Shown: piece by piece, positions 1 to 11,319 of the stretch
Layout of the letters: each line of letters begins with the position of its first letter
How positions within the stretch are numbered: the first letter of the stretch is position 1
NCBI RefSeq assembly: GCF_030690045.1
Contig: NZ_JAUYHK010000022.1
Coordinates: 124,001-188,000 of the forward strand
Source: Thalassospira sp.
GTDB lineage: Bacteria; Pseudomonadota; Alphaproteobacteria; Rhodospirillales; Thalassospiraceae
Direction of reading: 5' to 3'
Length of the DNA: 64,000 nucleotides
Notes under the pieces: generated by a model
What the model saw: the letters and a program-made list of their open reading frames with translations, nothing else
Databases searched by the model: none
Told to the model about the DNA's origin: nothing
Program-made: the position numbers and the translations under genes

Positions 1-1132
1 CGTCGCGGAAACTGTCCTCGATCAGGCGCGGGTCGCGCTCCAAAGCCGCCGAAAAAAAGCTTTCACCGGGCAGGAACAACACGACAAATTCCGGCGAATC
101 AACCGATTTCCAATAACTTTTTTTCGACAGTTCGGTAATCACCTTGCGCACATTGACGACATAACTTTGCATCAGGGCTTCGCGTTTGACCTCGTCATGG
201 ATTTCGTCGATGGCTTCCAGATAGGCCGATGTCGGGGCCTTGGCATCCACCACAATGTTTTTGCCACCAGGCAGATGCACCACCATGTCAGGCTTGTGCG
301 CACCGTCTTCATTGGCGAAATGCACCTGTTCGTCGAAATCGCAATGTTTCAGCATCCCGGCCAGTTCGACAATCCGGCGCAATTGCAATTCGCCCCACCG
401 CCCCGACACCGACGAACTGGACCGCAAGGCAGAACTCAGCGTCTGGGTTTCCTTGGTCAGACGGGTTTGCGATTGCACCAGATGCCCGACCTGTTCACGC
501 AATTCGCCATAGGCCTGCTTGCGCGAATTTTCCAGATCATTGACCTTGGTGTCAAAGGCTTCCAGCCGTTCGCGGATCGGCTTGATCATGCCGTCAATCG
601 CCTGTTGGCGTTTTTCAAGATCGCCCTTTGCCCCCTCCTGAAGCCGCGAGAAATTTTCGCGTGCCAGTTTGAGGAATTCATCATTATTGAGTTTGAGCGC
701 GTCCGATGACAGCACCTTGAAACTGTCAAGCAGCTTGGTCCGCGCATCATCAAGCATCGCCAGTTTTTCGGTCGCCGCCTCGCGTTCCTTTTCAAGGGCG
801 GTTTCCAGTTCCGCGCCCTTTTCGCGCCAATGATCAAGGGCGATGCGCAATTCGCGTATTTCCCCTTCCAGCACCGGCACCCGCGCCGCCGTGGTTTCGG
901 CAATGGCGCGTTTTTCTGCCGTTTCTGACAGGCGGTCGCGCATCACGGCAATTTCGGTCGCCAGATCGCGCCGGGCGCGTTCGGTCTGTTCAAGTTGTGC
1001 TGACAGCAACGCTGTTTGCGATGCTACTTCGGCCTGTGCCGCCGTGCGGGCCCGCCCCAGCATCATCACACAAAATAGCAGCGACACCACAAGAACCGCA
1101 CCGCCACCAACCGCCAAGGAAATCGGATCCAT
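1..1132 (-). CDS. rmuC: DNA recombination protein RmuC, C-terminus cut by window edge
   Basis: The minus strand is open from an ATG at 1132 to the left edge, so only the N-terminal 377 codons are present. Residues about 5-24 form one membrane segment. A long charged coiled coil follows to about residue 180. Then comes the RmuC core, with the stretches SGRWGELQLRRIVELAGM and VVDAKAPTSAYLEA, the latter being the nuclease-like region of the family. RmuC is a membrane-anchored PD-(D/E)XK-type protein thought to limit inversions at short inverted repeats. It is divergent from acs, with 477 bases between the two start codons. Family assignment is firm; its biochemical role is poorly defined in general. 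Confidence 0.93.
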   Translation of the reverse strand, partial: MDPISLAVGGGAVLVVSLLFCVMMLGRARTAAQAEVASQTALLSAQLEQTERARRDLATEIAVMRDRLSETAEKRAIAETTAARVPVLEGEIRELRIALDHWREKGAELETALEKEREAATEKLAMLDDARTKLLDSFKVLSSDALKLNNDEFLKLARENFSRLQEGAKGDLEKRQQAIDGMIKPIRERLEAFDTKVNDLENSRKQAYGELREQVGHLVQSQTRLTKETQTLSSALRSSSSVSGRWGELQLRRIVELAGMLKHCDFDEQVHFANEDGAHKPDMVVHLPGGKNIVVDAKAPTSAYLEAIDEIHDEVKREALMQSYVVNVRKVITELSKKSYWKSVDSPEFVVLFLPGESFFSAALERDPRLIEDSFRD

Positions 1133-1609
1133 AATCCCACCGTTTCATTAAAACCTGTTTCTTTGTATCTGTTTTGTTCCGTCAAATCCAGTCAGGGACA
1201 GACAGATATCGCAAAATCCCGGCAAACACCGCAGAAAACAGGCAAAACCCTTCAAAAAATAACAGCAATTCCGTGACAGAACCGGCGCAATCGGTCACTA
1301 TGACGGCTTGGTATTTTGCGGTGAAACAGCACGCCTGCCCAACCCGCCCCGCCCTTTGCCCGGCGGGCTTTTGCCCCCCGTCTTAAGTTGTATTCCCACA
1401 AATCGGGCTGCGCACTAGCATAGGGGCAAGCGGACCATCAAGGTGGGCTTGACGGGTTTGGGGTCGCCAGTCTGCGACCAGACCCTGAAAAAGCCATCGA
1501 AACCGGCAAGATGCAAAGCAACAGAATTTTTGCGGCGGCCAAACTGCGCCCGACAACAGCAGCAACCGCCCGCAAGTCCCGTAACTGGAAACGACAAGAG
1601 GCCACATAT
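1133..1609. other. Divergent rmuC-acs intergenic region with hairpins
   Basis: No credible gene is present. On the plus strand CCCGCC at 1343-1348 can pair with GGCGGG at 1362-1367 and is followed by TTTT at 1369-1372, a terminator-like structure in the acs leader. Further on, GGTCGC (1462-1467) and GCGACC (1474-1479) form a perfect short inverted repeat. I could not pick a confident promoter for either gene. An open frame runs into acs from 1511, but the part upstream of 1610 looks non-coding. Confidence 0.4.
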
Positions 1610-3553
<1,944 letters not shown>

Positions 3554-3585
3554 TCACCGTTTCTGCGTCAGACCCGATTTTACAG

Positions 3586-3614
3586 GCCCCGTCGCCCTTG
3601 CGGCGGGGCTTTTT
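3586..3614 (+). terminator. Rho-independent terminator of acs
   Basis: GCCCCG (3586-3591) pairs with CGGGGC (3604-3609), extended by weaker inner pairs, and is followed directly by a run of five T. It lies 33 bases after the acs stop codon. Confidence 0.85.
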
Positions 3615-3910
3615 CCTTTGTCTCACAGGTCTTTTCCACCCGTTTTTCAAGATTCCCGATTGTACCGGTTCTGGAATTGCGATAAATAAATGCCGTTGCA
3701 ACGCAGCAATTTTGCCAATTCCCTGAGGGATACGGGGCCGATGTAAGACCTGTTTCAATGAGTCACGCCCGCGACCGGCCTGCCATGTCCGCGCCGATGT
3801 TTTGCGATGCAGTGACGAAACAGTATTCCGCCCCCTTGAATTTCTTTATCAATTCCAAACAAAAACCTGTCTGCGCGATAACAGACGGATTATGAGACTG
3901 GAGAGAGTCT
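3615..3910. other. Intergenic region upstream of the SulP gene
   Basis: About 300 bases with no plausible gene; the short open frames here do not resemble any protein. It must hold the promoter of the SulP-Usp pair, but I see no clear -35/-10 match. GGAGAGAG at about 3900-3907 is the ribosome binding site for the GTG start at 3911. Confidence 0.4.
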
Positions 3911-5401
3911 GTGAACACCGATTTCCTTCCGCAATTGCGGACCGAATGGCTGGGCAATATCCGTGGCGATATCCTTGCCGGGATCGTCGTCGCCCTCGCC
4001 CTGATCCCCGAGGCCATCGCCTTTTCGATCATCGCAGGGGTTGATCCCAAGATCGGGCTGTATGCCTCGTTCTCGATTGCGGTGATTACGGCAATTGTCG
4101 GCGGGCGTCCGGGGATGATTTCCGCCGCAACGGCGGCCACCGCCGTTTTGATGGTCACACTGGTGCGCGATCACGGGCTGGAATATCTGTTGGCCGCAAC
4201 CGTTCTGGCCGGTTTGTTACAGATCGGGGCGGGAATATTGCGGCTGGGCTATGTCATGCGGTTTGTGTCGAAATCGGTGATGACCGGCTTTGTCAACGCC
4301 CTTGCCATTCTGATTTTCATGGCGCAATTGCCCGAACTGACCAATGTCGGCTGGATGACCTATGTGATGGTCGCAGGCGGGCTTGCCATCATCTATCTGT
4401 TTCCGCGCCTGACCAAGGCCATCCCGTCGCCGCTGGTATGTATCATCGTCCTGACGGTGATTTCGCTGTTCATCAATGCCGATCTGCGCACGGTGGGCGA
4501 TATGGGTGAATTGCCATCGACCCTGCCGGTGTTTCTGATCCCCGATATTCCGCTCAATTTTGAAACCCTGATGATTATTCTGCCCTATTCGGCGGCGGTC
4601 GCGGTTGTCGGTCTTCTGGAAAGCCTGATGACCGCCCAGATCGTCGATGATCTGACCGACACCCCGTCCAACAAAAACCGCGAATGTATCGGCCAGGGCA
4701 TTGCCAATACCGCCACCGGTTTTATCGGCGGCATGGCGGGCTGTGCAATGATCGGACAGTCGGTGATCAACGTCAAATCCGGCGGACGTGGGCGTTTATC
4801 GACCTTTGTCGCCGGGATTTTCCTGTTATTCATGATCGTTGTACTCAGCGACATCGTCGCCATCATCCCGATGGCCGCCCTTGTTGCCATCATGATCATG
4901 GTATCGATCGGCACCTTCAGCTGGTCCTCGATCAAAAACCTGAAAACCCATCCGCGCAGTTCCAGCATCGTGATGCTGGCAACCGTGATCACGGTGGTTG
5001 CCACCCACAATCTTGCCATCGGCGTTTTGATCGGTGTTTTGTTGTCGGGCATTTTCTTTGCCTGGAAAATCGCCCAGATTTTCCGTGTTTCCAGTACGGT
5101 TTCCGAAAATGGCAACCACCGCACCTATCTGGTCGAAGGTCAGGTGTTCTTTGCCTCTGCCGATGATTTCACCGCATCGTTCGATTTCAAGGAAGCCCTT
5201 GATAAAGTCACCATCGATGTCAGTCGCGCCCATATCTGGGACATATCAAGTGTTGCGGCCCTTGACATGGTTGTGTTGAAATTCCGCCGCGAAGGGGCCG
5301 AGGTCGAGTTGATCGGCCTCAATGACGCCAGCGAAACAATCGTCGATAAACTGGCGATCCATGACAAGCCCGGCGCGTTTGAACGCCTGATGGGGCATTA
5401 A
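3911..5401 (+). CDS. SulP family anion transporter with STAS domain
   Basis: A 496-residue inner-membrane protein. Residues about 1-390 hold the hydrophobic SulP core, with the conserved start [20 protein letters not shown] and the stretch [15 protein letters not shown]. Residues about 395-496 form a C-terminal STAS domain, with DISSVAALD at the position where STAS proteins carry a regulatory Ser. SulP proteins carry sulfate, bicarbonate, dicarboxylates or other anions, and the sequence does not say which. Translation starts at GTG 3911 behind GGAGAGAG. The next gene, a tandem universal stress protein, begins 13 bases after the stop, so the two are co-transcribed. The substrate is unknown; bicarbonate or sulfate are the usual candidates. 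Confidence 0.88.
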   Translation: MNTDFLPQLRTEWLGNIRGDILAGIVVALALIPEAIAFSIIAGVDPKIGLYASFSIAVITAIVGGRPGMISAATAATAVLMVTLVRDHGLEYLLAATVLAGLLQIGAGILRLGYVMRFVSKSVMTGFVNALAILIFMAQLPELTNVGWMTYVMVAGGLAIIYLFPRLTKAIPSPLVCIIVLTVISLFINADLRTVGDMGELPSTLPVFLIPDIPLNFETLMIILPYSAAVAVVGLLESLMTAQIVDDLTDTPSNKNRECIGQGIANTATGFIGGMAGCAMIGQSVINVKSGGRGRLSTFVAGIFLLFMIVVLSDIVAIIPMAALVAIMIMVSIGTFSWSSIKNLKTHPRSSSIVMLATVITVVATHNLAIGVLIGVLLSGIFFAWKIAQIFRVSSTVSENGNHRTYLVEGQVFFASADDFTASFDFKEALDKVTIDVSRAHIWDISSVAALDMVVLKFRREGAEVELIGLNDASETIVDKLAIHDKPGAFERLMGH

Positions 5402-5414
5402 GGGGAAACAACCG

Positions 5415-6269
5415 ATGACACATCTGATCGCACTGATCGACGGATCGGTCTATGCGCAAAGCGTTTGCGACCATGCAAGCTGGGTCGCCAAACAGACGAA
5501 TGCGTCGGTCGAACTGATCCATGTTATGGGGCGGCGCGGCGTTGGCACGGAACCTGTCGATCTTAGCGGCAATCTCCAACTGGGGGGCCGGACGGCCCTT
5601 CTCAAGGAACTGGTCGATCTGGATGAAAAGGCGGCCAAGGTTGAAATGGCGCGGGGGCGCGTCCTGTTGGAAGAAGCCAAACACCGTCTGGAAGAATCCG
5701 GTGTCGCCACTGTCACCACCAAATTGCGCCACGGCGACATTGTCGAAGCCATTCAGGAATTTGAAAAAAATGCCGATCTGATTCTGGTGGGCAAACGGGG
5801 CGAAGCCGCCGATTTTGCCAAACTGCATCTGGGATCGAACCTTGAACGGGTCGTCCGGTCGGCCAGCAAACCGGTTTTTGTGTCTTCCCGCGCCTTCAAG
5901 CCGGTGCAGAAATTCCTGATCGCCTTTGATGGCGGGGCCAGTGCGATGAAGGCGGTCAATCACATTGCCAAGGGGCATTTGTTCAAGGGTCTGCCCTGTT
6001 CATTGCTCAGTGTCGGCAGCGAAACCGCCAGCCTGCGCGACCGCCTTGATGAAGCCGCCGCCACCCTGCGCAAGGCCGGATACGAGGTGGACAGCATGAT
6101 CGTCCCCGGCGAGCCTGAAACGGTGATCGTTGAAAAAATCGAGTCTGATGGCATTGATCTGCTGGTGATGGGGGCCTATGGCCATTCGCGCATCCGCAAT
6201 CTGATCATCGGCAGCACCACCACCGAAATGGTGCGATCCTGCCATGTGCCGGTGATGATGTTCCGCTAA
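5415..6269 (+). CDS. Tandem universal stress protein (two UspA domains)
   Basis: Encodes 284 residues made of two Usp folds, about 1-150 and 160-284. The second domain has the ATP-binding pattern G-x2-G-x9-G-S/T (GAYGHSRIRNLIIGST). The first has a near match (GKRGEAADFAKLHLGSN) with ten instead of nine spacer residues, so nucleotide binding may be confined to domain two. It follows the SulP gene by 13 bases and a terminator follows it, so the pair forms a two-gene operon. A role in regulating or sensing the state of the transporter is an inference from this pairing only. Confidence 0.88.
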   Translation: MTHLIALIDGSVYAQSVCDHASWVAKQTNASVELIHVMGRRGVGTEPVDLSGNLQLGGRTALLKELVDLDEKAAKVEMARGRVLLEEAKHRLEESGVATVTTKLRHGDIVEAIQEFEKNADLILVGKRGEAADFAKLHLGSNLERVVRSASKPVFVSSRAFKPVQKFLIAFDGGASAMKAVNHIAKGHLFKGLPCSLLSVGSETASLRDRLDEAAATLRKAGYEVDSMIVPGEPETVIVEKIESDGIDLLVMGAYGHSRIRNLIIGSTTTEMVRSCHVPVMMFR

Positions 6270-6290
6270 AATACCCCGTCCTTAAAAGCC

Positions 6291-6323
6291 AAAACCCCGG
6301 TGGAGATGATCCATCGGGGTTTT
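6291..6323. terminator. Bidirectional Rho-independent terminator
   Basis: AAAACCCCG (6291-6299) pairs perfectly with CGGGGTTTT (6315-6323), with further pairing inside the loop. The T run on both strands lets it serve the SulP-Usp operon and the converging lipoprotein gene. Confidence 0.85.
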
Positions 6324-6347
6324 GTTTATGCGATCGGGGCCGCGCTA

Positions 6348-6953
6348 TTATCGCAGCAAAAACCGGCCCAGATTGGCATTGATCTGGCGTTCCAGTTCAA
6401 GGTCAATATCTTTCAAAAGGGCGGCGGTTTCGTCGTAAATCGCACTTTCGCGTTCGGCAACCGACATCGATTGCGCAAGGGTGCGCGACCGGGCAGCAGA
6501 CGCAATCGCCTCGCCCTTTTGCGTGCCATTGGCACCAAGCACGTCAAGTTTCACCGAAATTTTCAGATCAATGCGTTCGGACTGATCATCGGTAAAAACG
6601 CCGCGCACGCCCTTGGTGGTTTTCAGGGCCGATGACGTGATCGAGGCTTCGGTCACGCTATAACGCAGAATATCGGTGGTTCCGGCGGTCTGCACCCGGT
6701 CATCGGGCCATCTCATCGCCATGCGGCCCAGACTGAACGGCAGATAGCCTTCCAGTTCATTGGCACCACCAACACTATAGGCCGCAACCTTTTCAACCGG
6801 CCCGGCGGCAAAGGTGATCGGGGCAAGGTGACGCCATGTCACATCGGGATAGGTCGGCGCCGGGGCCGATGTACAGGCCGCAACAAATGCGACCGCCACC
6901 CCGGCCAACACCACCCGCAATTTGCGCACAGACATCCATTTCATCCCGTTCAT
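6348..6953 (-). CDS. Putative lipoprotein of unknown function
   Basis: Encodes 201 residues. The N-terminus is basic, followed by a hydrophobic stretch and a lipobox (VAAC, Cys about residue 27), so the protein should be lipidated and exported. The mature part is soluble and mixed alpha/beta in character, with a late segment rich in Ala, Glu and Arg that could be helical. I do not recognise a characterised family; it resembles small conserved outer-membrane lipoproteins of alphaproteobacteria. It has its own terminator downstream and is separated from hslO by about 95 bases, so it may be transcribed alone or after hslO. Confidence 0.75.
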   Translation of the reverse strand: MNGMKWMSVRKLRVVLAGVAVAFVAACTSAPAPTYPDVTWRHLAPITFAAGPVEKVAAYSVGGANELEGYLPFSLGRMAMRWPDDRVQTAGTTDILRYSVTEASITSSALKTTKGVRGVFTDDQSERIDLKISVKLDVLGANGTQKGEAIASAARSRTLAQSMSVAERESAIYDETAALLKDIDLELERQINANLGRFLLR

Positions 6954-7047
6954 TCCCTTGATACTCCTGCCTTGATGCGAAACACGATAAGGTTATATTC
7001 CAACACATGCCTGCCGATTAAGGCAAGGCTATGGCTATGCCTGTGAC

Positions 7048-8022
7048 TTAAGGGATATGCGGGCCTTCCGGCGCATCCCCTTCTGCTTTCAACAGGCGCA
7101 AATCGGCCTCGTTAAAGCCATAACGGGTTTTGCAGAACTGGCAGGTTGCCGCCACCTCGCCGCTGTCGGCTTCGCGCATATCAAGCAATTCCGTCAAGGG
7201 ATAAACCTTCAGCGCCCCTTCGATCTTGGCGCGGGAACACCGGCATTTAAACTGCAAATGCAGCGGATCAAACACCCGCGGATCTTCTTCGTGGAACAAC
7301 CGCCAGATCAGATCATGGGCGGATAATGAAATATCGACCAGTTCGGTTTCAGTCGCACTATGCATCAGCACCACCGACCGGTTCCAGTTTTCATCATTTT
7401 CAAGGGCCAGTTCCGGGGTGGCCGCATCGCCCGATGCGCTGACCGGCAGGCGTTGCAAAAACACACCGCCCACCCACCAGTCATCGCCGGTTTCCCCGCG
7501 ATGCACCATGATCTTGAACGATGTTTCAAGCTGTTCGGACTGCCGGAAATAGGCTTCGGCACATTGTTCCAGCGTCTCGCCTTCCAGCGACACAATCCCC
7601 TGATACCGTTCGGTATCGTCGCCCTGATCCACCGTAAAGGCGATATGACCATGCCCCATCAGTTTGGTGACATTGCCGCGCAGGGCATCTTCCCCGCCTT
7701 CTTCGGCGGCAATCATTGCCGTCAGGCGATCTTCATCAACCCGCAAACAGGCCCGCACATTGCCGTCGCTATCAACATCCACCACCAACATGCTGACCGG
7801 CCCGTCCGACGAGGTTTGCAGGGTAAACAGCCCGTCATATTTCAGCGCCGAGGACAACAACACCGCAAGGGCGGTGATTTCCGCCAGCAAATGATTGGCC
7901 AGCGGCGGGTAATCATGTTGCCCGATAATGGTTTGTACCGTCGGCCCCAGACGCACGAACCGCCCCCGGATATTGGAATGTTCAAGGGTAAAGGGCTGAC
8001 AAAAATCGACCGCGATCTGCAT
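7048..8022 (-). CDS. hslO: Redox-regulated chaperone Hsp33
   Basis: Encodes 324 residues. Hsp33 is a cytoplasmic holdase switched on by oxidative unfolding. The C-terminal zinc-binding redox switch is present as CRC followed by CQFC (C-x-C and C-x2-C, about residues 265-300). The N-terminal fold starts with the typical variable segment and then ITALAVLLSSALKYDGLFTLQ. The gene lies 118 bases downstream of argF on the same strand, an order (argD-argF-hslO) I know from other alphaproteobacteria. It may be co-transcribed with argF, although an inverted repeat lies between them. Confidence 0.94.
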   Translation of the reverse strand: MQIAVDFCQPFTLEHSNIRGRFVRLGPTVQTIIGQHDYPPLANHLLAEITALAVLLSSALKYDGLFTLQTSSDGPVSMLVVDVDSDGNVRACLRVDEDRLTAMIAAEEGGEDALRGNVTKLMGHGHIAFTVDQGDDTERYQGIVSLEGETLEQCAEAYFRQSEQLETSFKIMVHRGETGDDWWVGGVFLQRLPVSASGDAATPELALENDENWNRSVVLMHSATETELVDISLSAHDLIWRLFHEEDPRVFDPLHLQFKCRCSRAKIEGALKVYPLTELLDMREADSGEVAATCQFCKTRYGFNEADLRLLKAEGDAPEGPHIP

Positions 8023-8057
8023 TTCGGATTCCGCTTGTTGCTGTGACGCCCGTTTGG

Positions 8058-8156
8058 GGACTATTTCCCGGCGGGCTGTCGTGAAACGGGGCGACCATTT
8101 CTGCCCGCCCCGTTCAAAATAACGATCCCCAATTTAGGAACTATTTCCCGGTGGGC
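8058..8156. repeat. argF 3'-end direct repeat and inverted repeat
   Basis: A 19-base segment at 8138-8156, which contains the last codons and stop of argF, recurs at 8058-8076 with 17 of 19 bases identical (core ACTATTTCCCGG). Between the copies AACGGGGCG (8085-8093) and CGCCCCGTT (8106-8114) form a perfect 9-bp inverted repeat with a 12-base loop. The pattern suggests a small local duplication of the argF tail. The hairpin has no real T run, so I do not call it a terminator. Confidence 0.6.
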
Positions 8157-9064
8157 AAGCCGTTAAAACAGTATAGCAGAATGCCCTTTTGCGCATGAAG
8201 GCGATTTTCCGCCTCGTCAAACACCACCGATTGCGGCCCGTCAATCACCGCATCGGTGACTTCTTCATTCCGATGGGCCGGCAGGCAATGCATGAAAATC
8301 GCATCGGGTTTGGCCTGGGCCATCGTCGCCTCGTTGATCTGATAGGGCGACAGGGCCGTCATACGGGCATCATGGTCTTGATCCCCCATCGACACCCAGC
8401 AATCGGTAATGATCACATCGGCCCCGGACAATGCACTGTCCATATCGGTCAGGCGGACCTTGCCGCCCTGCGCATTGGCCGTTTCAATCAGGCCCTGTTG
8501 CGGGCGATATCCGACCGGGCAGGCCAGATCCAGCGCAAAGCCGAATTTCGGGGCGGCATGAATGAACGAGGTCGATACATTGTTGCCATCGCCGATCCAG
8601 GCGAATTTCAGGCCGTCAATCCGGCCTTTATGTTCCTGCACCGTCATCAGATCGGCCATGATCTGGCACGGATGGCTTTGATCGGTCAGGCCATTAATCA
8701 CCGGCACGGTCGCATGTTGCGCCAGTTCCAGCAATTTCGATTCGTCGGTCGTGCGGATCATGATCACATCAACAAAACGCGACAAAACCCGCGCCGTATC
8801 GGCAATGGTTTCCCCGCGCCCCAACTGGCTGCTGTCGGAATCAAGGATCACGACATCGCCGCCAAGCTGGCGCATACCCACCTCGAACGACACCCGCGTA
8901 CGGGTGGACGGTTTTTCAAAAATCATCGCCAGCGTCTTGCCCGCCAGCGGTTTCGCCCCGAACGGGGCCTTGCCGGTTTTTTCCTGCCCCGCCAGGGCCA
9001 GAATACCGCTCAGTTCCCCCGCCGACATCCGGTCAAGATCGAGGAAATGGTTAAAATCAGTCAT
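8141..9064 (-). CDS. argF: Ornithine carbamoyltransferase
   Basis: Encodes 307 residues, normal for the family. It condenses ornithine with carbamoyl phosphate to give citrulline in arginine synthesis. The carbamoyl-phosphate loop STRTR (in [15 protein letters not shown]), HPCQ (in [16 protein letters not shown]) and the ornithine-site HCLP ([13 protein letters not shown]) are all present. The ATG at 9064 is chosen because AAGGAA lies just upstream and the protein then begins [11 protein letters not shown]. Its start lies 10 bases from the argD stop, so the two genes form an operon in pathway order. Confidence 0.96.
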   Translation of the reverse strand: MTDFNHFLDLDRMSAGELSGILALAGQEKTGKAPFGAKPLAGKTLAMIFEKPSTRTRVSFEVGMRQLGGDVVILDSDSSQLGRGETIADTARVLSRFVDVIMIRTTDESKLLELAQHATVPVINGLTDQSHPCQIMADLMTVQEHKGRIDGLKFAWIGDGNNVSTSFIHAAPKFGFALDLACPVGYRPQQGLIETANAQGGKVRLTDMDSALSGADVIITDCWVSMGDQDHDARMTALSPYQINEATMAQAKPDAIFMHCLPAHRNEEVTDAVIDGPQSVVFDEAENRLHAQKGILLYCFNGLPTGK

Positions 9065-9074
9065 CCACTTTTCC

Positions 9075-10247
9075 TTACGATGTGAGGGCAGCCGCCGCCG
9101 CGTCAATCGCCGCCAGCGCCTCGTCCACATGGGTTTTGGTGATGTTCAGTGGCGGTATGATCCGCACCACATTATCGCCTGCCGGAACTGTCAAAAGGTT
9201 CAGTTCGCGCAATTTGGCAACCACATCGCTATTGGTCGGCACGGTTTTGATGCCCATCAACAGGCCCATGCCCCGGATTTCCGCAATAAATCCCGGATGC
9301 TTGCGGCCAATCGCCTCAAGGCCGGTGCGCAGAAACTGGCTCATGGCAAGGACATTCTCCATCAGGTCGGGCTTCAGAACTTCGTCAAGCACCGCATTGG
9401 CTGCGCGCGTGGCAAGCTGATTCCCCCCGAATGTCGTACCGTGCATCCCCGGTGAAAAGGCACTTGCCGCCTTTTCATTGGCCAGCAATGCCCCGATCGG
9501 GAAACCGCCGCCAAGACCCTTGGCCGATGAAATGATATCGGGTTCCATATCCGACCATTGATAGGCAAAAAGTTTGCCTGTCCGGCCGATCCCGGTCTGT
9601 ATTTCATCAAACATCACCAAAAGGCCATATTCGTCGGCCGCCTTGCGAAGCCCTTCAAGATATCCCTCGGGGGCCTTGCAAATCCCGCCTTCACCCTGAA
9701 TCGGTTCAACAAGAATACCGGCGGTCTCGGGTGTAATCGCATCGCGCAATTCGTTCAGATTGCCAAAGGCCACCCGGTCAAACCCGTCGGGCATCGGGCC
9801 GAAACCCTCGCGGTATTTTTCGCTGTAACCGGCGGTCAGCGTGCCCAGCGTTCTGCCATGAAACGCATTGGTCGCCACCAGAATGCGGTTCTTTTCCCGG
9901 TTGCCCGCGACATACTGATACCGGCGCATCATCTTGATGCCCGCTTCGTTGGCTTCCGCCCCGGAATTGCAGAAAAACACCGTATCGGCAAAAGTGTTTG
10001 CCACCAGCCGTTCCGCCAGTTTTTGCTGGCCGGGCATCTGATACAGGTTTGACGTATGCCAAAGCTTCGCCACCTGATCGGTCAGTTCCCGAACCAGATG
10101 CGGGTGCGAATGCCCAAGGCAATTCACCGCAATACCGGACCCGAAATCAAGGAATCGTCGGCCGTCCAGCGCATAGAGATAAGGTCCTTCGCCTCTCTCA
10201 AAGGCCAGATCGGCCCGCGCATAGGTCGGCATGACGGCTGTGATCAC
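9075..10247 (-). CDS. argD: Acetylornithine/succinyldiaminopimelate aminotransferase
   Basis: Encodes 390 residues of a class III PLP aminotransferase. It makes N-acetylornithine for arginine synthesis and often serves the lysine pathway too. The cofactor region is visible as [13 protein letters not shown], and the Schiff-base Lys lies in [15 protein letters not shown] choose the GTG at 10247 as start because GAGGAA sits 7 bases before it, giving [13 protein letters not shown], the usual family N-terminus. An ATG at 10232 is the alternative. The leader contains a short hairpin (CTGACC at 10283-10288 with GGTCAG at 10293-10298). argF follows directly. Confidence 0.95.
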   Translation of the reverse strand: MITAVMPTYARADLAFERGEGPYLYALDGRRFLDFGSGIAVNCLGHSHPHLVRELTDQVAKLWHTSNLYQMPGQQKLAERLVANTFADTVFFCNSGAEANEAGIKMMRRYQYVAGNREKNRILVATNAFHGRTLGTLTAGYSEKYREGFGPMPDGFDRVAFGNLNELRDAITPETAGILVEPIQGEGGICKAPEGYLEGLRKAADEYGLLVMFDEIQTGIGRTGKLFAYQWSDMEPDIISSAKGLGGGFPIGALLANEKAASAFSPGMHGTTFGGNQLATRAANAVLDEVLKPDLMENVLAMSQFLRTGLEAIGRKHPGFIAEIRGMGLLMGIKTVPTNSDVVAKLRELNLLTVPAGDNVVRIIPPLNITKTHVDEALAAIDAAAAALTS

Positions 10248-10384
10248 AGTTCGGTTCCTCAAATTACGGGTAAAACACATTCCTGACCAAAAGGTCAGCA
10301 CCGGCAGAATACCGGAAAGCCGGGGAGTATCAAGAGTTTCCGCCCCCCTGTCAATGCGGCAAAACCCCCATATGGTGCAGGTGC

Positions 10385-10424
10385 AAAACAAAACGGGCAG
10401 CATCCGGCGTCGCATGCTGCCCGT
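10385..10424 (-). terminator. Rho-independent terminator of the ABC-2 permease gene
   Basis: ACGGGCAGCAT (10393-10403) and ATGCTGCCCGT (10414-10424) pair perfectly over 11 bp. Read on the minus strand, the stem is followed by TTTTGTTTT (plus-strand A-rich 10385-10392). It lies about 30 bases after the permease stop. Confidence 0.88.
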
Positions 10425-10452
10425 AAATTCCAAAATCGTAATGGCCGTGCCA

Positions 10453-11247
10453 TTACGCCTTCAGTTTATAACCGCTTTTGATCATCCGGTAACACAATAG
10501 CCACAAGGCAATATTGACAACCAGAAGCACGATCATGCCGGTCACGATGGAGCCATCAGCGATGCCGATAAAGCCATATCGGAACCCGTCGATCATGTAA
10601 AAAAACGGGTTGAAATGCGCAAGGATACGCCCACCTTCCGGCAGGTTTTCCGCACTGTAAAATGTGCCCGACAAAAACGATAACGGCGTGATGATGAAAT
10701 TGGTCACAACGGCAATATGATCGAATTTTTCCGACCAGACTCCGCCCGCAATACCCAGCAGCGACAGCATCAAAGATGCCGAAATGCCAAAATACAGCAC
10801 CGCCCAGATATTATGAATTTCCATATCGACGAAAAACGCCATCACAACAGCGGTTGCAATGCCGACCATAATCCCGCGCGTCACCGCCCCCAGGGCAAAC
10901 CCCGCCACCAGTTCCCCCGCCGACAGCGGCGGCATCAGAACATCAACGATATTACCCTGCACCTTGGAAATCAGGATCGAGCTGGAGGTATTGGCAAAGG
11001 CATTCTGCGCCATGGTCATCATGACAAGGCCCGGTGCCAGAAAGGTTGCAAAGGCAACCCCGTTCACAGTTTCAACCGCACGGCCCAGTGCCAGAAGAAA
11101 AACGGCCAGAAACAGCAAACTTGTCACCACCGGCGCGCCGATGGTTTGCAGATGCACATTCAAAAACCGCCGGACTTCCTTGGCATAAAGTGTCCACAGG
11201 CCGAGCCAGTTGATCGCGCCCATATAGCGCGGTGCAAGCTCTTTCAT
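10453..11247 (-). CDS. ABC-2 type transporter permease, no ATPase alongside
   Basis: Encodes 264 residues with about six membrane helices. The family signature of ABC-2 permeases is near the C-terminus (PLSFLSGTFYSAENLP followed by FNPFFYMIDGFRYG), as in the YadH-type exporters. It would be the membrane half of an efflux or polysaccharide-type exporter. No ATP-binding subunit gene is adjacent: argD lies downstream past a terminator and recX is divergent upstream. The partner must be encoded elsewhere, or be absent. In E. coli yadH is next to its ATPase gene yadG, so the single gene here is notable. Substrate unknown. Confidence 0.85.
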   Translation of the reverse strand: MKELAPRYMGAINWLGLWTLYAKEVRRFLNVHLQTIGAPVVTSLLFLAVFLLALGRAVETVNGVAFATFLAPGLVMMTMAQNAFANTSSSILISKVQGNIVDVLMPPLSAGELVAGFALGAVTRGIMVGIATAVVMAFFVDMEIHNIWAVLYFGISASLMLSLLGIAGGVWSEKFDHIAVVTNFIITPLSFLSGTFYSAENLPEGGRILAHFNPFFYMIDGFRYGFIGIADGSIVTGMIVLLVVNIALWLLCYRMIKSGYKLKA

Positions 11248-11319
11248 AAATTATCCCCGAAAAAATACAGACATTTGGCGCTAAAATAGGGACAGTTACC
11301 CTCTGGGCGCAAGGGCAAC

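Noticed and set aside
1511-1609. N-terminal extension of acs from 1511
   Set aside because: The extra 33 residues are unlike Acs proteins, and AAGAGG correctly precedes the ATG at 1610.
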